A DNA stretch of 64,000 nucleotides from Haliclona indistincta (lineage: Eukaryota > Porifera > Demospongiae > Haplosclerida > Chalinidae), in NCBI GenBank assembly GCA_964017065.1, contig OZ024783.1:16823252-16887251 (forward strand). Direction: 5' to 3'. Shown here piece after piece: positions 35,953 to 48,903 of this stretch; the first letter of the stretch is position 1, and each line of letters opens with the position of its first letter. A program made the position numbers and the translations under genes. The notes below the pieces were generated by a model. It saw only the letters and a list, made by a program, of their open reading frames with translations. It did no database searches and had not been told where the DNA came from.

Positions 35953-36119
35953 CACTTACACGGCAGCATTATTAGTTTAGTTATGAATATAATTACATAA
36001 CAAAATTTTGTATTAAAATTTTGTTCAAAATTATTAAAGTCAATAAATAACAATAAGACATTCTTGGTAACACGCCCTTTTCCTTGGACCATCATCAGTC
36101 GCAGTCTACTAGTCGTGCC

Positions 36120-39100
36120 ATGAGTTCTCTGGGCTACGATCAGGAGCAGTTGGTGAGAGATAGAATACTGTATTCTACTAGCACTGTCACCGCAATAAGC
36201 TGTGGTATCAGCGAGCGAGACGGCTGGTTGAGCCCAGCCCGTATGGGCGGGTCCGCGAGCCGAAGTTAGTAATTCAGTCCGGTTCAGCCTGGAGGCTAGC
36301 TAGGCTCCTGTAGTGCAGTCCACAAGGACCTGCTCACTGTGTACCCGACGTAGTAGCCGCAGCCTCGCGTGCCTTACACTGAGGTTACTGTACACATGAA
36401 TATTAATGAGTTAGGTCATGTGATCAGTAGTTGATAGAGACTGTAGCAATAATTTATGATACTGCTTACATTATGTTGTGCTCTACTTATATAGAATGTG
36501 GATCTCTATCGTGCTTGTGTAGATGGTAATGTCAGTAGAGTGAGTGAACTGATAAGAAAAGGAGCTCAAGTTAACTATCATCGTCACAATGTGAGTATTG
36601 TTAGTGGTCACATGATGCTAGTAACAGACCCACACATCAGTATCTACTACCACAAACAGTCAGTGGTTGAGTATTTGGTTCTGTATGTGTGTTAGTGCAG
36701 TGGTGTATCCAGGAATTGAATAAGGAGGGTCCTCACACTCTGTAATTACTGATTAGCTATACACAAAATAGCATTGTGTATTCAAGACAAAGAGCACTTA
36801 TACCGCGTTTACACTTGCACTTTTAACCGTGCCAGCACGGTTCGGTTCAGACCAGCACGGTTCGGTTCGCCAGTGTAAACGCGTCCAAACCGTGCCGTGG
36901 CGTGCTGGCCCAGCACGCATCCACTCACGAGGGCTGGCACGGCACGGCACGGTTGTAGCGGCCAGTGTAAACGCTAACCGTGCTAGTTACAGGGCTCTTT
37001 GCTGTGGGCGTCACTCATCGCTAGCACTTGCTGCTCAGCTTATCGCCAGGTTTTGGCGCCAATCGTGCGATAGCATGCAGGCGCAAAGGCTAGGTTAGCT
37101 TAGCAACAACTTGACGCACACAATAGCAGATGCAAGTTAGTGATGGCGCAGCCTTGGAGCGACGTAGAAACAAGGAGGCTAATCCAGCTATGGGGCGAAG
37201 ATGACGTGCAGTGTCAGCTAGAGGGCTGCAAGCGCAACAAAGCAATTTACGAGCGACTAGCAAGAAGCATGCTGCCGGACTACGAGAGGAACGGGAGCCA
37301 GTGTCGAGAAAAGATTAAGAAATTGTATAAAAAGATCAAGGACAAGAATGGGAAAACTGGAAGAGGAAGAAAGACGATGAAGTTCTACGATGAACTAAAT
37401 GACATACTAGGAACTAGACCAGCAACCAAGCCTGCAGTTCTGGTGGACTCCAGTGCCAGCACTGTAGCTACAGATGCAGCTCAGCCTGGTGTCACTGAGC
37501 CTACTGAGGGCAATGATGCTAATAGTAATGCTACACCAGCGACTGCTACAGGCAATGGTGCTGCAGAGGAGACTGGGCCCAGTGCTTCGGCAGAAGAACC
37601 CACAGCTCCTGAGAAGACCAAGCAGCAGCAGATCGGCAAGAAAAGGGCTCTGAAAGAGGAGCAATTCGAGAGAGCAATGGATACTGCCATAAAGAAATTA
37701 AATGCAGCAAATGAGGAGAGTGATTCTAAGTACTTCGAATTGGAGGAAAAGAGGCTGAAACTGGAGGAGAGAGCCATGGAGACTCAGATGCAGCAGCGTC
37801 AAGAATTTCAGCAAATGGTGTGTTGTGCATTTTTACAAACATTCAGTTCAACACCTTTACTGTTTATGTATATACCTTGACTCAGATGCTACAAGTACTA
37901 ACACGACTCTCCTCGTACCCACCAGCTCCACCCACTCCAGCTCCCATTGGCAACTATTACTCAGCAAGCAATGGTAGCCAGTACGAGCAGTGGACTGGTG
38001 ACCTAAGCTAGATAGTCTGACGCTGAAGTACTGTTGTTTGCATACATTGTATATACCAGTATAATATTATTATAATATAATACAATGTATCGCTACACAT
38101 ACTGATCTAGACATGTGTATAGTATTGTTTAGTGTGCGCTCAAGTACTGGACAAGTGCATCCCTAATTTCTGCTGATTCGGTTGTAGTGTTCTGGCTGGT
38201 TGTAATTGAAGTAGGCTGCATTTGGCTGCATGTGGTGGAAGCATCACTTTCAAGCCATGAATCAACGAAATGATTGCCGGCATGAATTTCACACACATTG
38301 TGCAATATGCAACATGCAACAACAACATTTGGAACATGGTGAGCTTCCATATCGTCTTGCTTCATCAGCCTTCTCCATCTAGCCTTCAATCGTCCAAACG
38401 CATTTTCTGACACAATCCGAGCACGAGATAACCTATAGTTGAATTTTTTTTTGGTTGTCCGTCAGAGTAGTAGCATAGGGAAATGGTTTCATAAGCCAAG
38501 AACTCAATGGGTATGCAAAATCTCCCACAAGAAAAGGGAAGACAGTTTTGCCCAATATCACACGGCTGCATGAGTTCAAAATTTCCTTATCTTGAGCTTT
38601 TTGGTATAACGAAGAGTTCGCAAAGACTCTAGCATCATGAACGCTTCCAGGCCAGCCAACATTAATATCCCTGAAAAGGTATTCATGATCTACCACTGCC
38701 TGCAATATCATAGAATACCAACCTTTACGGTTGTAAAAATCCGTGTGATTTAAAGCAGGTGGTCGAACAGGAATGTGACTGCCGTCTATCGCACCTGCAC
38801 ATTGTACCATGTTCCATTTTTCCTCAAATCCTTTAAGGGTGCAGTGTCACGCCCACGCATGTATTTTTGGCTGGTTGCTAGGGGACTGTATCTCAGAAAC
38901 TACTGCTGATATTCCAAGAAACCAAAGACCTATGCTACAAGATTGGCGAAGGCTGTATAAATTGCAAACTATGAGCGCTGAAAGTGCCAGACGGAAACGT
39001 GACGGGCGCGGCTAGATACAACGCTTAGGCTAATAAAACTTTCGTTCACTCAGGCAGTAGAACTTCAGATTTGGGATATATACGTACTTCAACAAGGCGA

Positions 39101-42100
39101 AGGCAGTAACGTAGAGCTTTTTCGTGTATTGTGCTTGAAAGTGCGATTATGAGCTGCTTACCTTGTGGTTTCCTACTCAGAGTGTGTTTATTAAAAAAAA
39201 ACTCTACGTTAAGGTCTTTATCTGGTCGCTAATAGTCATATATCCAAGTTTGGGTCTATTCTGAAGGCCACAGACAGAGTTTTATTGAGGAATGTATTGT
39301 TCGCGATCTTGCCTGGCTACTGTCACTTATTAGTATTGTTAACATGCTTGTATAAACAGTGAATATCATTTGTGGTGTGTAATAATGTCCAACTTGTACA
39401 TTCCTGAATAATTTAATTGTTGTTAGGGTCTGCACCCTTAAGGGTGCTCAACACTAATTAATATTCATAAGGCGGTCAGTATTTGTGAATATCATTATGC
39501 GGTTGTGAATATCGTCACACGGTTGTGAATATCATTTCGCGCTTTGTAGTATGCTGTACTTCGTGTACGCTCAGAGAAAGCACAAAACAGTATAAAACTC
39601 GGGCATGAAGCACTGGAGTACGTTTATACAGCGCCAAGATCGTCACCTACACGTGGCCAACACTGTAACGGAGAGTTTTTTTGAATTGCGTACTCAACAG
39701 CCAAGATAAGTTACGTAAGTACTGTTAGTCGCTGCTGTATTGCCAAAAGCTCTCCGTTACTGTATTCCTCGTGTCGAAATACCCACAGAAACTTGGTTTC
39801 AGCAATCTGGGACGCACAGTAAAAAAGTCTTTTAGACATGTAGGCGTGGTTTTTGTCGCGCCTCTGACGACCCGTCAACGTAAGCTACCTCGCTGAAACT
39901 TGTTATGCAAGCTGTACTTCCAGTGGTAGTGCTGTTCTGCTAGCGATGTGTTCGTAGTAGCTTTATAACACGAAAATCTAGCCCATAGCAACGGCGCCGC
40001 CTTATAAATATTAATTAGTGTTGAGCACCCTTAACTGTTTTTTCTAAATCTTCACCGTTTGGGAATTTAATGTATTGGTCGAGCAATACAGTAACAATGG
40101 CAGCACAAGTATCATGTACGATTACACATACAGTGCACCTTGCCACACCAAAAAGATGTCCGATGGTACGGTATTCCGCACACGTGGACAGGCACCAAAG
40201 AGTTATTGCTAATCGGTGTTCAACACTTATGGGTTCTCGGAGCCGTGTGCTTTTACGTTGGATCCATGGCCTCAATTGTGTGCATAGATAATCGAATGTT
40301 TCTCGATTCATCCTAAAGTTTTCAATCCAATTTTCTTGTGTGAACGTCACCAATACAATGTGATTCCAAAAGTACATAGACCTGTATGTTGTGCAGGTAA
40401 TTGCATAATAATATTTATGTAGTCACACTGAGTTATTCAAGCTCATGCATGCTGAGATAATACAAGATGCTGCTTCAATACAAGACAAGTCACAAAACAA
40501 GCTCATGTAAGCAACACTACAAGCCGGTATTTAAAGGCTCGGAATATCGTTAAAATTCCTATTATTGAGGTACAGCTTACCTTGGAACAGTCCACAAGGT
40601 ACGTGGAGCAGGAGCAAAACTGGCTGCAACTGCTATCGCTGTAAGCAGCACCAATACAACTCTCCTGCGAGACCTCCGCCGCCTGAGTTCATTCAGTCTC
40701 CTTCGAGAAGCTGCCAGTCTCCCTGTCAATGAGCTCTGAGAAGAGCTAGGAGACAGCAACGCTGTTGCAGCAAGCACTCCACAAAGGTACGGGTTGGTCG
40801 CCATTCGCAAATCGATCGCTACTAACCGCCTAAAACACATACTACCACGTAATTGGATTGCGTAATATCCGCCCCCTCGTGAATAGTTCTAGCACGGTTG
40901 CAGAACTCGCAGTGTAAACGCGAGCCAGCACGCATTCTCAGCACGGTTTTCGAACTGTGCTGGCCTGGCACGGTTTAGTTATGCGAGAGTAAACACGGTA
41001 TTAGCCTACACTGACAAGTTATGTTTTTGATCGGCACTGATGACTCCATACCAGATTAATTTTTATGAATATTATTAGTGACATAGCAACTGTTCGCATA
41101 GCAAATTGCTTGATAAGGGAGTGCTTGAGCACTGAGAGCACCCTTGTGGATATATCCCCATTAGTGTGTCCATCATTGACTACATGTACGAGCTAGCCCC
41201 ACCCTAAATTGTTGTTACACCTGACAAAGAAGACCATGGTTCACAACAAACTAGTTGACTTTGTCTCAGCATCGATCAGGCTATAAAATTAATGGAGTGT
41301 GTGTGTTTGGTGAGCCTGAGTGAGAACAGAATGCATGATCTGAGCTTGTATTTACTGAGCTGTGTTGATCAGTGTCAGTAGCACCATATTGCCGTTGCCT
41401 CAATCATGTGCTAGCTGTAGCCTTTCCTCTCTCTGTTCATCAGTCTCAACATGTGTACTCTTGTTGGTCGGCTCTACTGCTGAGAAGAACCACACACGAT
41501 GCCTTGTGATGATCTGTGCACTTGCTCAGTCTCTGACTGCCTAATACAGAATGTGTCATCAACATGTAGTAAAATACTGTCCAATCAATAAGAACACAGG
41601 AGCATTTATGGAATGATGTAGGCATAGATAGATACATCATAGAGGACACTGTTTGATCAGTGTGGGACTTGCTATATTGAACAACAGTGGATTATGTAAA
41701 ATGTTGCATTGTTTATTAATAATCACTGTGTTGTTGTTATCATTCTCTACTATTATACAGTGGACGCCACTTATCGTTAGCTCATGGAAGGGACACTCTC
41801 AGGTTGTTCGACTATTATTGTCGCAACCTGAGATAGATATCAACGCCAGAAATGAGGTATGTTAGATTGTCACAGTACAATCACTGATAATCCGGCACAT
41901 AGCATTCATAGCTAGCAGATTATTGCAGTACATGTTGAATGATAATAGTATTTGATGTCTTGCCTGGATTTGGAGCATGTTAACATGTTAGCGCAAACAT
42001 AACGGTAGTAATGGTAACGGTACGTTCATAAAGGCACCATGTGTTCAGCACTTGTCCAAATGAGCTGAAACAATAGCATAGAGGAGTCAAGTATATGCAT

Positions 42101-45100
42101 TCTCGAGTACTTCCCTCCTGTCAAGAAGAGATCGTTTCAACTGCTAGTATTGGTACACAAGATGTTTATTGTGCAAGCATGTTGTACAGAAATAACATTT
42201 CAAATAATAAGTGTTCGGCATACTAAAAGTGGAATCTTAATAAAGCTGAACACCGGGTTTTATCACTTTTTCCTGACAGCAAATGGGCTAGCTAGGAGAC
42301 ACATTGATTCTCTAGCACTATAAATTGCACTGCAGATATTGTTCTTATAATTTGCTTGTATACATACAGGCTGTCATACTGTCACTATCCAACATGTCTA
42401 TAAAGAACTGTGTCTTGATTATGGCTAGTTATGTATATAGTATAGTTATTAGCCTAGTACCTCGGCGCCAAATAGAGCGCCTAGTTTCAAATGTATACGC
42501 ATGCGCTACATTTTTCCCGACATTCCAGTAATACCGGATATTTTCCGTTTATGTTTGTGACTTGTGTACTGACCTCGTGCTTCAGTTTTGCTGACTAAGA
42601 AATTCGAATACTAATGAACGACAAGAAGTAGTTGGCAGCAAACTTGGACATGCAATCCTGTAGCTACGAGTATCCACGGTTGGTTAGATGTCCACGGACA
42701 GCTATAGCATGCTTTCACATTGTGCTAGTATACTGGCACAATGTGAAAGCATGCTATAGCTGTCCCGCCCATTTTGTTCGCGCATGCGTGTGCATTTGAT
42801 ACTAGGTGTTAATTTAACGACTAGGTACTAGGCTAAGTAGTTATATACCGATCAGGAGGTGTTTAAGCGATTTAAAGCCCGCGGGCGTAGCCCAAGGGCT
42901 TTAAATGCTTAAACACTGACTGTGAGGTATATAACTACTTTAAACCATAGTGCGCTGCTTGTCTGACATCTAGTTGGCTACCTTACGTCGCAGGAAGACC
43001 GCAGGGCAGCCCGAGCGCTGTTTCTTTGTGGATTCTCGAACGCGGCGGCCATCTTGAAACGCGTGCGGGCTTTACACAATTTATAGCCCTCATTAACGCT
43101 CGTTACATCAAAGAGAATTATTCACACAATGGTTTAATTGTAGTTTATAAAACAGCTGTATATAGTACGACTTACTTATCTCACTAACCATGCTTTTAAG
43201 GGTGCACGCAACTAATTAATATTCACGGTGCTGCGCGTTGCTATGGTCAGTGTTTCAGGAAAACTAAAGCAGCAGACAGAGCGACATTAGCAGTATAGCT
43301 AGTGCGTCTGGATAGCTACTCGTATCGTGAAATTTAACGGGCTGGCTTGCTCGCAGAAACGCGGTCCATGATCGACGTGTTTATTCATAAAACTCACCAG
43401 AGAAGACTTGAATGAGCTCAAGATTCCAGAAATGCAAGTTTCAACAAAGCTACAATCAAGTAACAGAGCGATTTTTTCGCTAGCGCGCCTAGAAAGCACC
43501 GTTGCCCGTTGAGCAGCATGGATTTTCCCGTTTTTCTCTGCAGTGTGGCGTTTATTTAGAAAAATCGTTCTGTTACGGTATACCCCACGTGTTGGCGATC
43601 GAGTAGAGCTAAAAGACGTCCTGATCCAGCGTGCGATGCCGAAGTTTTATACCAAAATGAATGTTGGCAAGGGCAGCGCCATTGGAATGCTAGCTGAGTA
43701 TACAGTTGCTATTGGCTGTGGTTTGTCGTGTAAACAGTTGCTATGTCAGCAACCACACAATAATTATATTCATAGCAGCCGCACTGTTGCTAGTTGCGTG
43801 CACCCTTAAGTTGCATGAGTGCTAATGACCGCCTGTCAGTAGTGTGCAGACCAGTGTGGTCAGCAGCTAGACTATAGCATGCTATATAGTGGATCTCGAG
43901 GCACGATATTGTGCATAATTATGTATAGCTTTAATGCTATATCGGTTTTAAAGCATGTCAACTTTGTTGCATGGTTGTGAACTGAAACATAAAACATGGT
44001 CGAATCAGGACAAGTTGTGAATCGGGTCATAACATAGACACTATGTGTCATACTGTACTGGTACACAAGCCATCGTCTGATACTGTAATACACTAGTTAC
44101 TGTGTTATTACCAACAAGACCAGTTACCATGTGTTGTGCTTGACACCACTTCACACTCAATAACCATGTGCTCTTCACTTGTTTATTCTACAGGACAAAT
44201 GGACAGCACTTCATTTCAGTGCAGTCTATGGTAGAAAAGCTGTAGCTGAGCTGCTGATAGATGCGGGTGCATCTACCGATATAACCGATAATGTGAGTAC
44301 ATGTGTGTCTAGTGATACTGATATGTTGTGTTGATGAACAAAGCTGTTCTCATGAAATACAATGCAACTACTATACTATCGTAAAGTGCTTACTGTAGAT
44401 TATACCATACATGTAGATACATGAGCCTGCATGAGTTGGTGATGGTAGTATTTGCCTGAATATCTATAGGTTAACCCATGGCTACCGAGGCGATGCGTAA
44501 TATAACCACCCTCGTTTATATTGCTGAGGTAGCCATGCATGGGTTAGCCATTTGTTGCCTAGGACGCTCGAGAATAGAACTCTTATGGTTTCTAATCAAA
44601 TTGCTTAAGGTGGTAGAGCCTCCATAGAAGTAAGCAGAGGCTAATAACAGCACGTTGCTGAATGACGGCAGTGTAATCTTACATGTGTTTTTCGATGATG
44701 CCATCTTGTTGCTACGGTGTTGCTATGTGATGTCACTTCCTGAAAAATACTTGTATTGCTCAGGACATGGTATACGAGATATAACCACTGAGTGGCATTT
44801 GATCTTACGGTCGCCTGAGCTACAATTATAATTATTATTCACAAAATACAAACATTGATACTTGCACAGTTATGTACATGTAGCATGCTCAAGTCCAATC
44901 AGACCATCATTTGAAGGTAGCTTTTCTCCTGGAGCTAAGAACCTAGATGCTGGCATATTGCAAAGAGATGCTGTGAGTAAATGAAATTCTAGAAAACTAT
45001 GTGATAGCAGTGAGCAAAACTGCTATGTACCAGTGGTCCTACATCCGCTCAAGAGACAGTGCGTGTCCTCTCCAACATAGCGCAGCACAATGAGCATTTT

Positions 45101-48100
45101 TGTCTCAAGCGCATTGTAATTAGATTTAGTGACAAAAACTGCCGAACAGTACCCATCACGATGAAGCTTATACCCAACATCTCTGCCCGTAGCTTTGCAG
45201 AACTAGATAATACCCAAGAAACTGCATACCAAGCATATATTTTGATATGAAAAAGACTACCATTGCCCGAGCTTAGCTCTAAACCATCACTGTGTTGTTT
45301 GGTGCATGAATAATTATCATTACAATAAATCCGTTTCAGATCTGTTCGTAAAACCATTCAAAAGTGTTGTAAATGTTATCTTGTGATTAATTTGTCTTGT
45401 TTTCAGTGGTTTAATAGTTTATCTTAATGTGTTTGTGATAAATTATTAGTCTAGTGTTGTTTTGTCTGTGGTGCTGATTGTCTGTAGATCATTCTAGATG
45501 CTCATGTTAATTCAGTTGAGTATTTAAGGAGTGTGTGTTTCAGTTCAGTTATCCTCCTCTTTTGTGTTTTCAATATTTTGCTGCTGTAAGCTATTCTTGT
45601 TGAGATCGATTATCAACTCATGTGAACAGTGAAACGCTTCATCATAGTAGGTACCACTGAGAATATACTCACTGCTACTCTGCCAACAAAAAGAACAGTT
45701 ATATCACTGTTTGCACTTAAAATTAATTCATTGATTCAAATTTCAATGATAAGCTCGCAATTACAAAGTTGGAAAGGTATTCTACACATTGAAATTTCAA
45801 TGCATTGCCAGCTAATAACGACATCCTGTTACAATTTCCGTATACAGTCCAACCTCGATTATCCGGACAGCTTTGGCCACCGAAAATTTCTAGACGTCCG
45901 GATAGCCAAAAAAGTCCGGATAACAAAAATCAAAATGGCGGCCGTTCACAAGCATCCGAACGATGGCTTAGATCGTTGAGATCGCACTCTCTTGTTTATG
46001 CAAACATCGTTTCCTACCGTGGGGAGGTGAAATAAACCAGACCGCTTGGCTACAGAACTGCATGGCTTAAACGAGCAAACAGCAGCGTGGCCGTTAATTA
46101 TATTCATAACGAGTGACTATATAAGCGCTAATTATATTCATAGAATTTTGTACATACCAAATATCTAATTATCCGAAAACAGGCTCCTCCAGCTAGTCCG
46201 GATAATCGAGGGTACGGATAATCGAGGTCCGGATAATCGAGGTTGGACTGTACTATCAAAAATTAGATCCGTATATTCACTTTAGTTAATGTATTGTGTT
46301 CATTGGAAGATGAACTTCTACTCGGCGTCCTGACTTCCACAAACTAGATTTTCACTTGGTCGACCCAGGATAGCAAACTTCAGCCTATTAGCTATCGATT
46401 GAGCTAAAAATGTTTCAATAAAGTTGAAAAAAGTCTGTTCCAAAACGCACTTCAAAGTCGCGACTATCGCCCAATTGTTAATGTATTAGCTGATGTCAAA
46501 ATAATTATGATTTTTATCGATTTTTGAGCAACTGTAACTAAAAAACTAAACTCGATTTTGAGTTGGTCGACCCCAGGTCTAATAGAACAGGGTCTGAAGA
46601 TTTGAATGGTGTGTTCAAAATTGAAATCCAAAGAAAAAAGTAGGTTCCACTTTTGAGGTGAAGTTAGGTAAGAAACAAGTTTTGCCTGGAAGAAATGAAG
46701 TACAGCAGTTGCGTTTAGTACAGTTTGAGCATGGTTTATTCAGTTTAAACTGTAGCGCTAGTATCTCAGACTATCCCTAGACTGCATGTCTAGAAGCTAG
46801 TACTTGGCAATTCTAGTGTAGCAAAGGCTCAGGAGGGAGCCAGAAGTCACTCCGTGACAGCCATTCTCTATGAGCTCTGATTTCGTCGTGCTGCTTACTT
46901 TCTGTTCTGAAAAGAACATTGTTACAGGTAATACATAAGCTTGAGTTTCTTAGCATAGCTATACACAACCGTGTTGAAACAGTGGACGTTTACTGCAAGC
47001 GTTGTAGAGCTGTGAAGTTGCCTACCTGCACCATGCTAGCGAACGGCGACAAGGCTTTGTGATTCAGAGCGAAGGAAACAGACGTTCAAGGCGCACCAAT
47101 AGGAGTCCTTTTCAGTACCACAGACGCTACTGGGACCAGTAGAAACTGTGCAAGAAGACACACTGTGAACTATGATCCAAGGTGACCTTCACGGAACGGA
47201 GCGGTTGTCATTAGCAACCCGTTATATTAATCGTGTTACATTACAAGTAAATCGTGTTCTGTGCATAAACGTAATTCCGTGTGATGTCCTTTATTTCTGG
47301 TAATGGAAAGTTGGAAAGGTATTCTACATTGAAATTTCAATGAAAGTTGGAAAGGTATTCTACATTGAAATTTCAATGAAAGTTGGAAAGGTATTCTACA
47401 CATTGAAATTGCAATGAAAGTTGGAAAGGTATTGTACATTGAAATTTCAATAAAAGTTGGAAAGGTATTGTACATTGAAATTTCAATAAAAGTTGGAAAG
47501 GTATTGTACATTGAAATTTCAATAAAAGTTGGAAAGGTATATTTCAATGATAAGCTCGCAATTACAAAGTTGGAAAGGTATTCTACACATTGAAATTTCA
47601 ATGAAAGTTGGAAAGGTATTGTACATTGAAATTTCAATAAAAGTTGGAAAGGTATTGTACATTGAAATTTCAATAAAAGTTGGAAAGGTATTTTTCAATG
47701 ATAAGCTCGCAATTACAAAGTTGGAAGGGTATTCTACACATTGAAATTTCACTGAAAGTTGGAAAGGTATTCTACATTGAAATTTCAATGAATGTTGGAA
47801 AGGTATTCTACACATTGAAATTGCAATGAAAGTTGGAAAGGTATTGTACATTGAAATTTCAATAAAAGTTGGAAAGGTATAATTTTATTTCAATGATAAG
47901 CTCGCAATTAAAAAGTTGGAAAGGTATTCTACACATTGAAATTTCAATGAAACTTGGAAAGGTATTGTATACATTGAAATTTCAATGATAAGCTTGTGAA
48001 TACAAAGTTGGAAATGTTAGTGAGTACAGGGAAACATGCTTAAAAGAGAGGTCAAACTAGACCAGGAGCCCATCGAGACGACATGCGCAAGGGAACATGC

Positions 48101-48866
48101 AACTCTTGTATACGGCGAAATCCAAACATTTCTGCCCATTCTGATTCCTTATAATTATGGTCAAGCGGTCCTTATACGGTCAATACGGTCATGTTTCTCA
48201 GGGGTTTTAATCATAAGTTTATTTCATAAAAAGAATAGTTTTTTAAAACTTAGACAGCCATGTTCATTAACAAGTACGGAGTTGCATGCTCCCTCGCCAG
48301 CTTTGTCGGCTTGATATACTCCTGACTAGACGTAAAAACTATGGTGAACTTGACATCACAATGCCTTATTGACGGGATACATTATTAAGAGCGGCTAGAA
48401 AGCGCAAAGAAATTTTCATTGGCTGTATCAAAGCTATTATTTGTTCCACCGTATTTATACTTCATGAAATGAACACCTCATGCTCAACAAGAGTAATTTT
48501 AATTTGATACTAAGAATCGCAAGGGCATGCATCTGAAGCTTTCAGTCTGTGGATATGCTCTGTGCTTGCTTTTGTGTGTAAATCACACCAGTGCCTTCTA
48601 TGAAAGCAGGGCAGTCATTAGGGAGGCACGGTAGTGCCTTCCTATGTAGGGTTGAACGAGAAAGCAAGATGGCGGCTACATGCAATGTATTAGCGTTCAA
48701 ACGCTGATATTTCGCCTGGTCATGAATTGTATACGTCAAAAGACACTTAAGTCTGCTCTCTGGCGTTGCCCCATCTTACAGTAGCAAGGAGATTGCTCGA
48801 AGTTGTTACTAAAGTGACGAACCTGGAAACGGTGAAAATCGAGTTTCGTCATCTTCGTTTTCTTCT

Positions 48867-48903
<37 letters not shown>

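Larger units (their letters stand above)
38129..40804 (-). pseudogene. Harbinger DDE transposase, split by two MITEs and a 1-bp insertion
   Basis: Exon 1 is 40581-40804 (MATNPYLCGVLAATALL); the donor after CCAAG joins in phase to exon 2 at 40381 (SMYFWNHIVLVTFTQENW). The N-terminal helix-turn-helix includes YRTIGHLFGVARCTVCVIV. At 40031 the frame is interrupted by two abutting MITEs and resumes at 38832 (GFEEKWNMVQCAGAIDGSH). Catalytic residues: Asp in GAIDGSHIPV, Asp in GSVHDARVF, Glu in SENAFGRLKARWR. A run of nine A (eight expected) at 38441-38451 causes a one-base frameshift. Without the MITEs and the extra A, the length is 425 codons plus stop. Confidence 0.85.
36801..41000. mobile_element. 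PIF/Harbinger DNA transposon
   Basis: Ends TACCGCGTTTACAC... and, read inward from 41000, TACCGTGTTTACTC..., flanked by TTA on both sides (36798-36800, 41001-41003). The 3-bp TTA duplication and the two genes (Myb-like protein on plus, DDE transposase on minus) are diagnostic. Subterminal motifs CCAGCACGG/CCGTGCTGG recur at both ends. About 1.2 kb of the 4.2 kb is two later MITEs. It lies in intron 2 of the ROCO gene. Confidence 0.9.
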
